Of a stretch of DNA of 64,000 nt, positions 28,944 through 37,320 are shown piece by piece. Under the pieces are notes generated by a model. It had not been told where the DNA came from. It saw only the letters and a program-made list of their open reading frames with translations, and did not search any database. A program made the position numbers and the translations under genes. Within the stretch, counting starts at the first letter, position 1; each line of letters opens with the position of its first letter. The stretch lies in contig NZ_ANIJ01000049.1 of NCBI RefSeq assembly GCF_000347035.1, forward strand, positions 1 through 64,000. Reading direction: 5' to 3'. The DNA comes from Leptospira sp. B5-022 (GTDB taxonomy: Bacteria; Spirochaetota; Leptospiria; Leptospirales; Leptospiraceae).

Positions 28944-29612
28944 TTGGAATTCCCGCTTAGACCCAGACACAGTATCTGGAAGGCTCCTGGGATTTATCCT
29001 ATTCTGGATCTGGAATATTGTTCCAAATTTTCCAAGGACCCGGTCCGTCTAGTGGAACTTTGGAGTTACCAAAGAGAATGGATCCCATTCTATCAGATAC
29101 GCGCTAAAAAGGAGACTCCCGAAACTTTAAAGAAGGTTTATAAAAGTCTGATAGACATATTTCCCGATTTCCCGGTCATATTGAACGATTATTGGGAAGA
29201 AGCTTTGGAATGGAAATGTTTCGGACTTCATATAGGAAAAGAGGATTATAGTTCTCTTTCTTTAGAGGATAGAAAGAAGGTCCGCTCCAGCGGATTATAT
29301 CTTGGCACTTCTTGTCATAATTCAGAGGATATTATAGGATTAGAGCCCGGTTGTTGGGACTATACCGGTCTTGGACCCGTATACTCAACTAGTTCCAAAG
29401 ATACGGAAGATATTCCGGTGGGTCTTTCCGGCGTTCAAGAAGCCTTACAAATTGCTAAAATACCTGTCACTCCTATCGGAGGGATCGGTCCGAAACAGAT
29501 TGCCGAATTATCCGAGTTAGGCCCTTTGTCCTATGCAATGATTGCCTCCGCTTCCGAAGAAGACTGTTTTTACGATTGTATTCGTATCCTTAAGGAGATA
29601 AAGAATTCATAA
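28944..29612 (+). CDS. thiE: Thiamine-phosphate synthase ThiE-like
   Basis: This 222-residue (beta/alpha)8 protein matches ThiE, which joins the pyrimidine-PP and thiazole-P to give thiamine phosphate. Seen are GIYPILDLEYC, YQIRAKKE (usual Q-R-K pyrimidine contacts), VILNDYWEEALEWKCFGLHIGKED (split motif, usual ND...GvHlGqeD), GLGPVYSTSSK and ITPIGGI-like PVTPIGGIGP. The start is TTG 28944, 7 bp after the thiS stop. The GGAGG inside the thiS end is about 14 nt upstream, so initiation may depend on coupling. It forms an operon with thiS. Confidence 0.88.
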   Translation: MEFPLRPRHSIWKAPGIYPILDLEYCSKFSKDPVRLVELWSYQREWIPFYQIRAKKETPETLKKVYKSLIDIFPDFPVILNDYWEEALEWKCFGLHIGKEDYSSLSLEDRKKVRSSGLYLGTSCHNSEDIIGLEPGCWDYTGLGPVYSTSSKDTEDIPVGLSGVQEALQIAKIPVTPIGGIGPKQIAELSELGPLSYAMIASASEEDCFYDCIRILKEIKNS

Positions 29613-29719
29613 AGGAATGGACACCGGAATTTTGGACCTTCTTCGGAACGTCCAGGGCCGTTTGTTTACAGGAACTTAAGTTTTGGGAAGGACTATAAGT
29701 TTCAATTGACTCACAAATT

Positions 29720-30571
29720 ATGTCCAATAAGATGATCCCTATGAAACAGCCAGGGGAAATACGCCATTTATCCGCAAAGGATGATCGCGACTACTTACTA
29801 GATTACCAGACCCTGAATGTGGACGATTTGGAAAAGGCTCCCATTCTAGGAGTACCTTTTGACAACGCCAGCCTGGATGAGGCAGTAGCAAAAATTTATC
29901 ATCTCATGGAAGAGAAGGATAAATTCCACCATGTTCTTCTTTTGGATCCGATCAAGACAATGGCGCTTCGTAAAGGAAAGAAGTTACATCGGATCGCTCA
30001 AAAAGCCAGCCTGATCTTAGCGGAAGGTGCCGGTCTACAATGGGCCGCTAAAAAATTAGGTGGGGAATTAAAAGAAAGGATTCCCACAATCGCGCTTATG
30101 ATGGACTTAGTCCGTCTTTGCGAGCTTAGAAATTATTCCATTTTCCTTTTAGGCGGAAAGGAAGAGATCGTCGAAAAAGTGTATTTCAATCTTTCCAGAC
30201 ATTTTCCCGGAGTTCGGATCGTAGGGCGTCATGCCGGCTATTTGAACACACAACGCGAGTTGCTCGTAAAAGAATCCATCCGTAAGACAAGTCCGAATAT
30301 TATATTTCTTGCAATGGATTTTCCTGACCAAGAGATCTGGGTGGAAAATAATACCGCTTTTTTCGGTCATGCAGTGGTAATCGGAGTCGGTCCGGCAATG
30401 GACATTCTTTCCGGAAAGGTAAAAAAGGCACCGAATGTTTTCAAACTGAAAGGACTTACCTGGCTTTGGAGAATTATGGTCCGTCCTTGGAGACTGATCC
30501 GCCTAAGCAGAATGTTCGGATTCTTTATCGTAGTAGCGATTAAATCTCTTTTTGTTAAAAAGAAGAAGTAG
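29720..30571 (+). CDS. WecG/TagA/CpsF family glycosyltransferase
   Basis: This 283-residue GT26-family enzyme adds ManNAc(A)-type or related sugars onto polyprenyl-linked glycans. It has an N-terminal extension of about 45 residues, then [28 protein letters not shown], the active-site loop [16 protein letters not shown] (usually PDGxG; Asp is Glu here), [13 protein letters not shown] and [15 protein letters not shown] basic/hydrophobic C-terminus ([29 protein letters not shown]) should bind it to the inner membrane. It stands alone, convergent with the giant TPR gene. TTGACT lies just before the ATG, but no full promoter is clear. Confidence 0.88.
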   Translation: MSNKMIPMKQPGEIRHLSAKDDRDYLLDYQTLNVDDLEKAPILGVPFDNASLDEAVAKIYHLMEEKDKFHHVLLLDPIKTMALRKGKKLHRIAQKASLILAEGAGLQWAAKKLGGELKERIPTIALMMDLVRLCELRNYSIFLLGGKEEIVEKVYFNLSRHFPGVRIVGRHAGYLNTQRELLVKESIRKTSPNIIFLAMDFPDQEIWVENNTAFFGHAVVIGVGPAMDILSGKVKKAPNVFKLKGLTWLWRIMVRPWRLIRLSRMFGFFIVVAIKSLFVKKKK

Positions 30572-30587
30572 ATTTTTTAGGTTTTTA

Positions 30588-30695
30588 TTTCCCGCAGAGA
30601 ACACAAAGCTCACAGAGAAGTTTATTAGTTTGTAGGAAGTCCTACACCGCGATCTTAAAAAACTCCGTGTTCTTCGTGAGCTCTGTGCGAAACGA
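30588..30695. repeat. Dispersed intergenic repeat between convergent genes
   Basis: Imperfect inverted arms start CGCAGAGAACACAAAGC (about 30593) and end GTGAGCTCTGTGCGAA (about 30677). They flank the perfect palindromic core TGTAGGAAGTCCTACA at 30631-30646. The element fills the whole gap between the convergent WecG-type and TPR genes and could fold into a long stem-loop in either transcript. Confidence 0.82.
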
Positions 30696-30696
30696 A

Positions 30697-33600
30697 TTAT
30701 TTACGAACTAGATCCTTAATCGAATCTAAAGTAGGCGAAACCCAGTCTTCTAAAAGAGGTTCTCTTTTGAGAGCTTCCTTTTTGAAGAGAAGGTCTTTAT
30801 TAGAAAGTGCAATTTCACTCGCTTCATTGATCTTACGTGCGGTTTCGATCGCCTTCCAATAATTTTGGAGAGCCTGGGCAGTATAATTTTCCGATTCTTG
30901 CGCGTTCGCTTTTTTAGAAAGAGTCTCGTAACAAGCACCAATATTATTATAAGCAGCAGTCAGAGTTTGATACACTTCTTGGTGGTATGGATCTTCCGTT
31001 TTAGGAGAACTCATTTGAGGAAGTTTTTCTTCCATATCATCTTTAACTCTTAGGAAATATCCAAGAGCGGTTTTGGTCTGACCGGTATAGAAGAAGGCAT
31101 TTCCTTTTGCCATGAGAAGGGTTGGATTATAATATTCGTCCTTGTCTTCGAAACCGGTCCAATCCACCAAAGACTTGTCGAAATCTGCGTCCATATATTC
31201 CACCCAGCCTTTGAAAAATTTCATTTCTCTTAGCATGGACCCAGGAAGTTCTCTTCTCCATTTGCGGACGAGTTCGAATTTGGGTTCTTCCGAATCGACT
31301 TTTGCGAATTCTTGGAGAGAATTTCTCAGTTCGTTCCTACGATTTCTTTTCTCTTCCTCTTCCTTTAAGACGGAGAGACTTTTTCCATCCGATTCGGAGC
31401 GGGCACGAAACGGATAAATTTTTCGACCGGGGAATTCTTTCAGCGAATCTTTGTCGGAAAGTCCAGCGGATAATAAATATCTGATCTTTCCAAGGTCGAA
31501 ATGGATACGCGCGGGATTTCCTTCAAATAAGGTTTCGTCCTCGTCTTTGGAGCCGAACCAACGTTCGCTCATTTGATAACGAGCTTCCGCTTCTTTCAAA
31601 AGATCTTTTGCTTCTTCAAAATTTCCTACACGAATGGAATGTTCTGCGAGTTCCAGAACTGCAAGCCAATGTTTTGGATCGAGAGTTGCCGCTTTTTCAA
31701 AGAACCTTCTTGCCTGGCTATTTTCCTTTTGAGAAAGAAAATATTGGCCTCTTTGGTAATATCCTTCCGCGTAATCTTTTCCTTCGATCTCCACTCCGGT
31801 CCTTTCATCTTCCATGGACTTTCTGTAAATCGTATCTAATAGCCTGATCGCACTTTCTTCTATCTCTATTCCGGAGACTTGGTCGACAGGGTTGATATTG
31901 TATTTGATCCGAAGTTCTTCCGGATCGATTGCAGCGTAAAAGGATGCAAGTTTTGCCAGAGTGTAGAAGGGGAGTTCGGACTCCATGTCCAGATTGTTCC
32001 TAAGCAGACGATGATGATTTAAAACAAATTGAGGATCCCCACTTTCTTTCCACATTTCCAAATACGTGGAAACAAGTCCCGATTGACCGGGAATACTTTT
32101 AGGGTTCGCTTCTACAATTCGGTTGTAGAAAGAAGCTGCTTTTCCGAATTCTCTTCTATTATAATATATTTTAGCGATACCTGCGGTGGAATCCTCATCA
32201 TACGGGCTTTCTCCGTCCGTAAATACCTTGGAATAATAATCAACAGCCAATGCGTCGTTTTTATATTTTCCTTTTTTGCCTTCTGCCGGTTCCGCAAAAT
32301 CGGGCATGATCTGAGAATGGAACCAACCTAGGTTTCTGTAGGTATTATTATCATGGGTCCTTTCTTTCAGTCTCATTGCGAGAAATGCGCCGGCGACGAG
32401 TACTCTTCTAGGCGTTTTTTCCTGGTCTAAAAGGAATTTAATTCCTTCTTTTCCTTGGTTTACGCTCGCGTTGGTTTTTAGTTTTTTATCATTCCAAGAT
32501 TCTCCTTGGGCCAATCGGACCATAGGAGATTGTTCTCTTTTATTCCAAGAATCTAATGTTCCCATTCCAAGATCCGGCTCTATTTTACCGAATAATTTTT
32601 GGAAGGAAAGTTCATATTCTCCTGCTCGGCTGTATTCCACTCCGTACAGGTTCATATATTTCAGATTATAAGGATCTATATCGAATCCTTTATCATAAAA
32701 ATCTTCTATACGACTAATATATTCGACAGTTTCATTTTTACTTAATGTCCCGGCGAATTTTTTGGCACCCATTTCACGGATCTGTTCTAGACCTGCTTCG
32801 TAATTTTGGGCTGCTTGTCTAGGAAGAATGATATGTTTGTAAGTGAAATAACTTCCGAATCCGATCAGGATCGCTGCAGCCGCAGCGAAAAATGTCCTAC
32901 GGATCTTCTTCCGTCTTTCTAAAAGACCTTCTCTTATATAGATCGGATCGGAAGAAATAATAGGAACACCGTCCGCCGAATAAGCGCCGGTTCTATCCGT
33001 AAGAGCAACGGTGACTCCTAACGCGGAAGATAGGAAGGCCGCGATATCCTCGGGGGTACTTTCTATTTTAATAAGTTCTAATAGATCTCTTTGTGCCTTT
33101 TTAGAAAGACGATCTTGGACTATGGATTCTATGAGGGTTCTGCGAAGAAGCGGCGGATAACGAAGTATTTCTCTTTGTATGATCGCAAGTTCTTCATCCG
33201 TCAGGGACTTATCTATATCGTCCTTATCTTCTCCGCTCAAAGATCGTAAATCTTCTTCGAATGCCGCGGCTCCGATGTCCTCATCCCCGGAGTCGGAATC
33301 CAGATCAGGGGAGAAACTCGTAAAATCGGAAGATTCCGGAACCGATTCCATTTCCATCGCCGAAGCCGGTTCTGCTGCGAAATCGGCGAATGGATCCGAC
33401 TCCGGAACGGATGTAGCTCCGGAAAGATCTGAGAATGGATCGTGGTCTCCACCGGAAACCGGTGCAAAATCTGCAAATGGATCTGAGTCTGTAGGAGCTT
33501 CGGCAAAACTATCGCCGCCTCCAAAGTCTCCGGAATCGGAAGGTCCTGAATCAAAACCACCCAGATCTCCGAAATCGGAGTCACCGGAAGTGGGGGAGGC

Positions 33601-34431
33601 TCCGAACGGATCTCCTTCTTCTAAACCGAATTCGTCCCCTGGGGTATCTTCCATTCCGGAAGCATCGAAAGCAGCAAACGGATCTTCACTGCCTGAGGTT
33701 GTAGGAGCTTCGAAGTCTTCAAGACCTGAACCTCCGGGTTCTTCTCCGCCTAAACCTGCGAATGGATCTTCGGAATCCGAGGAAGGTGTCGCACCGAAGT
33801 CATCCATTCCGAGATCGGAATCCGCAAATGGGTCGGAACTTGGAGTAGAGCCCAAGTCTTCGTTAGGAGACGTTTCAAAAGGAGTATCTAGTTCAGGAGC
33901 AGAATCGAATCCACCGAATGGATCTTCCGATGTAGGAGCTCCGAAATCTTCCAGACCTGCGGAAGGTTCCTCCGCTTCGGGAGCCCCGAAATCGTCCAAA
34001 CCGGAATCCGCAAATGGGTCCGAATCAGGTTCGGGAGTTGCAAAATCACCGAAATCATCGGTGGCTGTAGGAGCTTCGTCAAATCCACCAAATGGATCTT
34101 CTCCGGCATCCGCACTCGGCTCGCCCGTTTGCGAAGGTTCAGTTAATAATTCGTCCAGATCGATATCGTCGTCTTCGGAAAAGGATAATGGCTTTGGCTT
34201 TTGGAGAGGTGTAGGAGCTTCGTCCTCGTCGCCTAGATCGAAACTTTCTTCGGAACCTTCTTCCGGTTGCTCCTCGTCGTCGTCCCCGATAGATATAGGA
34301 ACACCGTATCCCATCTTTTCACGGAAGGTGGAAAGCATAGGATTCAAATCTTCGGAAGATTCCGGATTCTTGTTCAAAGGATCCAAGATGGAGCGGATCT
34401 GCTCCAGTTCCTGTTCTGAATAATCAGCCAT
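30697..34431 (-). CDS. Giant acidic DPF-repeat / TPR membrane protein
   Basis: This 1244-residue protein has four parts. Residues 1-50 are helical. About 50-390 is a disordered, Asp/Glu/Ser/Pro/Gly-rich region with ten DPF motifs (DPFGGFD, DPFADSG, DPFADFA and similar) interspersed with DFGAP. About 395-500 is a conserved-looking helical part (ILRYPPLLRRTLIESI, QRDLLELIKIESTPEDI). One membrane segment follows at about 508-530 (FFAAAAAILIGFGSYF after RRKKIRR), then a TPR domain to the end. The basic flank suggests a cytoplasmic acidic part and a periplasmic TPR part. The function is unknown. It is divergent from the CBM48-like gene. Confidence 0.88.
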   Translation of the reverse strand: MADYSEQELEQIRSILDPLNKNPESSEDLNPMLSTFREKMGYGVPISIGDDDEEQPEEGSEESFDLGDEDEAPTPLQKPKPLSFSEDDDIDLDELLTEPSQTGEPSADAGEDPFGGFDEAPTATDDFGDFATPEPDSDPFADSGLDDFGAPEAEEPSAGLEDFGAPTSEDPFGGFDSAPELDTPFETSPNEDLGSTPSSDPFADSDLGMDDFGATPSSDSEDPFAGLGGEEPGGSGLEDFEAPTTSGSEDPFAAFDASGMEDTPGDEFGLEEGDPFGASPTSGDSDFGDLGGFDSGPSDSGDFGGGDSFAEAPTDSDPFADFAPVSGGDHDPFSDLSGATSVPESDPFADFAAEPASAMEMESVPESSDFTSFSPDLDSDSGDEDIGAAAFEEDLRSLSGEDKDDIDKSLTDEELAIIQREILRYPPLLRRTLIESIVQDRLSKKAQRDLLELIKIESTPEDIAAFLSSALGVTVALTDRTGAYSADGVPIISSDPIYIREGLLERRKKIRRTFFAAAAAILIGFGSYFTYKHIILPRQAAQNYEAGLEQIREMGAKKFAGTLSKNETVEYISRIEDFYDKGFDIDPYNLKYMNLYGVEYSRAGEYELSFQKLFGKIEPDLGMGTLDSWNKREQSPMVRLAQGESWNDKKLKTNASVNQGKEGIKFLLDQEKTPRRVLVAGAFLAMRLKERTHDNNTYRNLGWFHSQIMPDFAEPAEGKKGKYKNDALAVDYYSKVFTDGESPYDEDSTAGIAKIYYNRREFGKAASFYNRIVEANPKSIPGQSGLVSTYLEMWKESGDPQFVLNHHRLLRNNLDMESELPFYTLAKLASFYAAIDPEELRIKYNINPVDQVSGIEIEESAIRLLDTIYRKSMEDERTGVEIEGKDYAEGYYQRGQYFLSQKENSQARRFFEKAATLDPKHWLAVLELAEHSIRVGNFEEAKDLLKEAEARYQMSERWFGSKDEDETLFEGNPARIHFDLGKIRYLLSAGLSDKDSLKEFPGRKIYPFRARSESDGKSLSVLKEEEEKRNRRNELRNSLQEFAKVDSEEPKFELVRKWRRELPGSMLREMKFFKGWVEYMDADFDKSLVDWTGFEDKDEYYNPTLLMAKGNAFFYTGQTKTALGYFLRVKDDMEEKLPQMSSPKTEDPYHQEVYQTLTAAYNNIGACYETLSKKANAQESENYTAQALQNYWKAIETARKINEASEIALSNKDLLFKKEALKREPLLEDWVSPTLDSIKDLVRK

Positions 34432-34553
34432 AAAGTCCTTCCAATAGTATCGGCTGGTCCGTGAAAGAGCAAAGATTTTTTCCTTATGTCGGATCTAGGA
34501 CAGGCCCCGGAAATACGCTTAGGGTTTCCGGGAAAACCTACGACAATCGGTTT

Positions 34554-35432
34554 ATGGTGCATAAAGCCAAGGCGGTTGCCTTACTTACCTTGATATTGAC
34601 CTTCGCTCTTGCTGCGGAGGAGGCGGAAGATTGGATTGGAGCCTTCCGGTCCGTGGATTATGAGGAAGGAGAAGAAGCCCTTCCCGAGGAAAAAATTTAT
34701 TATTTCTGGCAATTGGAGAATTTGAGAAAAGCGGTCCCGCCTAGGTTCATCCGATTTGTGGATACTTTCGCCGCTTTAAAGACCGGGAGATTATTGAACC
34801 GCGGAGTTTTATTCAGTTATGAAGGTCTTGCAAACGACGAGGTAAGTGTTTGTGGAGAATTCAGTCATTGGCAATGTGTTTCCTTACAGAAGAACGATAA
34901 GGGAATTTTTTACGGGGTCGTGGATATTCACGGAGACCAACTTTACGAAACGAAACCTGCCTACGAATACAAGTTTAAGGTGGACGGTATTTTCACTCAT
35001 GATCCGGAAAACCCTGACACTGTGGAAGATGGAGAAGGTTCCCTCGTTTCCAGGATTGTATTCCGAGAAGGTGGTCCGAATAAACAGACAAGCACCCGCG
35101 TTTTAGAGGATTCTCCTTATGAAGAAAAAGAATTTAGGACCGTGGAATTCAGGATCTATCAACCCCAAGCGGAATCGGTGAGTCTGATCGGAGATTTTAA
35201 CCATTGGGATCCGGAGTCCGATTTTTTAATCAAAGAAAGAAACGGAACCTTTAGAGTGGTCAAAAAATTAAAACCGGGTGAATACCAATACAACTTCCTA
35301 GTAGATGGAAAGATCGTAGTGGATACTTATAATCCTCTTACGGTGTTAAGAGAAGATACAGGAGAGATCTCTTCCGCACTAGTTGTTCCTACCAGAACCG
35401 GAGTTTTGGAAAGAAAGAAGATTGACCCCTAA
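34554..35432 (+). CDS. Secreted protein with two glycogen-binding-like (CBM48/AMPK) domains
   Basis: This protein of 292 residues starts at ATG 34554 (MVHKAKAVALLTLILTFALA); an upstream in-frame start at 34461 would add 31 residues before the signal. Two early-set beta-sandwich domains resemble AMPK/isoamylase CBM48 modules: the first around VSVCGEFSHWQCVSL with YEYKFKVDG, the second around VSLIGDFNHWDPES with GEYQYNFLVDGK and DTYNPLT. The family usually binds alpha-glucan or related carbohydrate. No catalytic domain is fused. It is exported, which is unusual for glycogen-binding modules. It is divergent from the giant TPR gene and 30 bp upstream of a membrane-protein gene. Confidence 0.85.
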   Translation: MVHKAKAVALLTLILTFALAAEEAEDWIGAFRSVDYEEGEEALPEEKIYYFWQLENLRKAVPPRFIRFVDTFAALKTGRLLNRGVLFSYEGLANDEVSVCGEFSHWQCVSLQKNDKGIFYGVVDIHGDQLYETKPAYEYKFKVDGIFTHDPENPDTVEDGEGSLVSRIVFREGGPNKQTSTRVLEDSPYEEKEFRTVEFRIYQPQAESVSLIGDFNHWDPESDFLIKERNGTFRVVKKLKPGEYQYNFLVDGKIVVDTYNPLTVLREDTGEISSALVVPTRTGVLERKKIDP

Positions 35433-35462
35433 GGTATAGAACGGATTGTTTAGATCCGTTCT

Positions 35463-36185
35463 ATGGAAAAGTTGCGTCTCTCCGTATATTTGGTGATCGG
35501 GATCATCATCATCCTGATCGTCTTTACCTTATTGAAAAGTTGGTTTGTATACGATCGAGGGATCGAGCTCGCAAAACATCCGTCTAACAGCATTCAAACG
35601 GTATATGTGGAACCTGACGACGATCTGGTGGAACATTCATCCGTAGTTTGGGGAAAATTTTTGTACTACCCCTTGGGTCTAAACAGGGACCGAGAAAACT
35701 TCGGTCCCCGTAAAACTTTAAACCACGCCCAAAATCTAGTGTTCGTAGACCTGCAAACGGGAAGGAATCGCAAAGTATTCAATAAGAGCGTATATATCTG
35801 GGATTATTTTTACGGCGCGGAACCCGAAAAGCCGAGTTCCAATTCCGAAACACAAGAGGTTTCCGAGGATGTTTTCCTCGGGTTAAAAACGGGAAAAAAA
35901 TTCGTGATCGTTGGGATGCCCGAGGATACGAATAAAGACGGGTATCTAAATCAAAAGGATTCCAAAAAAGTATTCGTATACGATCCGAACTCCGACGAGT
36001 TACTTCCTATACTTCCCAAAAAATTCTATCTAGAAAAGATCTTACCGGACACTCCGGAAAACAAACTAGTAATGATCGTTAAAAGGGAAGAAGAGTCCAG
36101 CCCTAACAAAAAAAAGCCGAACCTTCCTACATTATATATTTATGATACTCTTCAAAAAAGAGGTCAGTTGATAGAGCGCCCGTAG
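35463..36185 (+). CDS. Single-pass membrane protein, uncharacterised
   Basis: This 240-residue protein has one N-terminal membrane segment (about residues 7-26, LVIGIIIILIVFTLL) and a soluble, probably periplasmic domain of repeated short beta strands (VFVDLQTGRNRKVF, FVIVGMPEDTNKDGYLNQKD, KVFVYDPNSDELLPIL, LYIYDTLQKRG). The DTNKDGYLNQKD stretch resembles an EF-hand/dockerin-like calcium loop followed by a beta-propeller-like strand pattern. It is likely in one operon with the CBM48-like gene 30 bp upstream. It is convergent with trxB. No function is assigned. Confidence 0.8.
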   Translation: MEKLRLSVYLVIGIIIILIVFTLLKSWFVYDRGIELAKHPSNSIQTVYVEPDDDLVEHSSVVWGKFLYYPLGLNRDRENFGPRKTLNHAQNLVFVDLQTGRNRKVFNKSVYIWDYFYGAEPEKPSSNSETQEVSEDVFLGLKTGKKFVIVGMPEDTNKDGYLNQKDSKKVFVYDPNSDELLPILPKKFYLEKILPDTPENKLVMIVKREEESSPNKKKPNLPTLYIYDTLQKRGQLIERP

Positions 36186-36202
36186 GCGCCATCACTGCTT
36201 CA

Positions 36203-37150
36203 TTACTCTTCCTGAGCTTCCAGCCATCTTTCCGCTTCGAGAGCCGCCATACATCCGGAACCCGCAGCAGTGATCGCTTGTCTGTAAGTTTTGTCCTGAA
36301 CATCTCCGGCAGCAAACACACCTTCCACACTGGTGCGTGTCGTGCCGGGAACGGTTTTGATATAACCTGTTTCGTCCAGATCCAATTGACCTTCGAAAAT
36401 TTCAGTGTTCGGCTTATGACCAATTGCGTAGAATAGACCGCCCACAGGAAGTTCTTTCGTTTTTCCGGTAGTCAATTCTTTCACAGAAAGGGAAGTGAGT
36501 TGGTTTCCGTTTCCTTGCGCTCCTTCTACGGTCGTATTCCAGATAATTTCTATTTTAGGATGGGTTGTGGCTCTTTTCTGCATGATCTTAGAGGCTCTTA
36601 AAGAATCTCTTCTGTGGATCAGATATACTTTGGATGCGAACTTAGTTAGGTGAGCCGCTTCTTCTACGGCAGAATCTCCTCCGCCCACAACTGCCAATTC
36701 TTTGTTTCTGTAAATTGGAAGCGCTCCGTCGCAAACCGCACAGGCGGAAATTCCTTTTTGCCAATATGAATCTTCACCAGGGATGAACATTCTTTTTGCA
36801 GTGGCGCCTGTCGCGATGATCACGGTTTCCGCTTCTATCAATTCATCGTCCGACCAAAGACGGAAAGGTCTTTTGGAGAAGTCCACTTTGGTTATGGTTT
36901 GGGTAATAATTTTTGTACCGTATTTTTCGGACTGAGCGCGGAACAGATTTGTGAGTTGGGTTCCATCGATCCCTTCCGGAAAGCCCGGGAAATTTTCCAC
37001 CTCAGTTGTGGTGGTGAGCTGTCCACCTGCGGCGATTCCCCCCGCCATAAATCCCTCATACATGACAGGATTCAAATTCGCTCTGGCTGCATAGATTGCT
37101 GCCGTATGACCCGCAGGACCGGATCCGATGATGACTACTTTATGGGGCAT
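36203..37150 (-). CDS. trxB: Thioredoxin reductase
   Basis: This 315-residue low-molecular-weight thioredoxin reductase reduces thioredoxin with NADPH via FAD. The FAD-binding [16 protein letters not shown] is at the N-terminus, the redox-active pair CAVC in [12 protein letters not shown] at about 134-137, NADPH-binding [12 protein letters not shown] at about 152, and the second FAD motif [21 protein letters not shown] (split) near 280. The length is normal. The start is ATG 37150. A near-perfect PerR-box-like palindrome lies 18 bp upstream, so peroxide-responsive control is plausible. It is divergent from the SGNH/MBOAT operon. Confidence 0.97.
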   Translation of the reverse strand: MPHKVVIIGSGPAGHTAAIYAARANLNPVMYEGFMAGGIAAGGQLTTTTEVENFPGFPEGIDGTQLTNLFRAQSEKYGTKIITQTITKVDFSKRPFRLWSDDELIEAETVIIATGATAKRMFIPGEDSYWQKGISACAVCDGALPIYRNKELAVVGGGDSAVEEAAHLTKFASKVYLIHRRDSLRASKIMQKRATTHPKIEIIWNTTVEGAQGNGNQLTSLSVKELTTGKTKELPVGGLFYAIGHKPNTEIFEGQLDLDETGYIKTVPGTTRTSVEGVFAAGDVQDKTYRQAITAAGSGCMAALEAERWLEAQEE

Positions 37151-37167
37151 CTCATTTCCTCTAATGA

Positions 37168-37184
37168 TTTAGAATGATTCTAAA
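37168..37184. promoter_or_regulatory. PerR-box-like operator upstream of trxB
   Basis: TTTAGAATGATTCTAAA is a perfect 8-1-8 inverted repeat. Its 15-bp core TTAGAATGATTCTAA matches the PerR consensus TTATAATNATTATAA at 12 of the 14 specified bases. It ends 18 bp before the trxB ATG, within promoter/leader distance, and is about 135 bp from the divergent SGNH gene. Confidence 0.55.
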
Positions 37185-37320
37185 TTGATTTTATTTTTAG
37201 ACTGGGAAATTGTAAAGTAGATCTTTTTTTTCGAGACAAAAGAGTCGGAATTCCAACAGTCCCTTTCCTAGATGAATTGTCTTGTCATCCGGGTAGGAAT
37301 CCAAATGCTATCCAGTATTC

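Noticed and set aside
29613..29719. 20-codon frame and TTGACT promoter before the WecG-type gene
   Set aside because: The frame is too short to support and the TTGACT lies too close to the ATG to serve as its -35.
33179..34423. Long plus-strand open frame (414 codons) antisense to the giant TPR gene
   Set aside because: It mirrors the repetitive Asp/Pro/Ser codons of the real gene; the product is Ser/Pro/Gly low complexity with no start signal.
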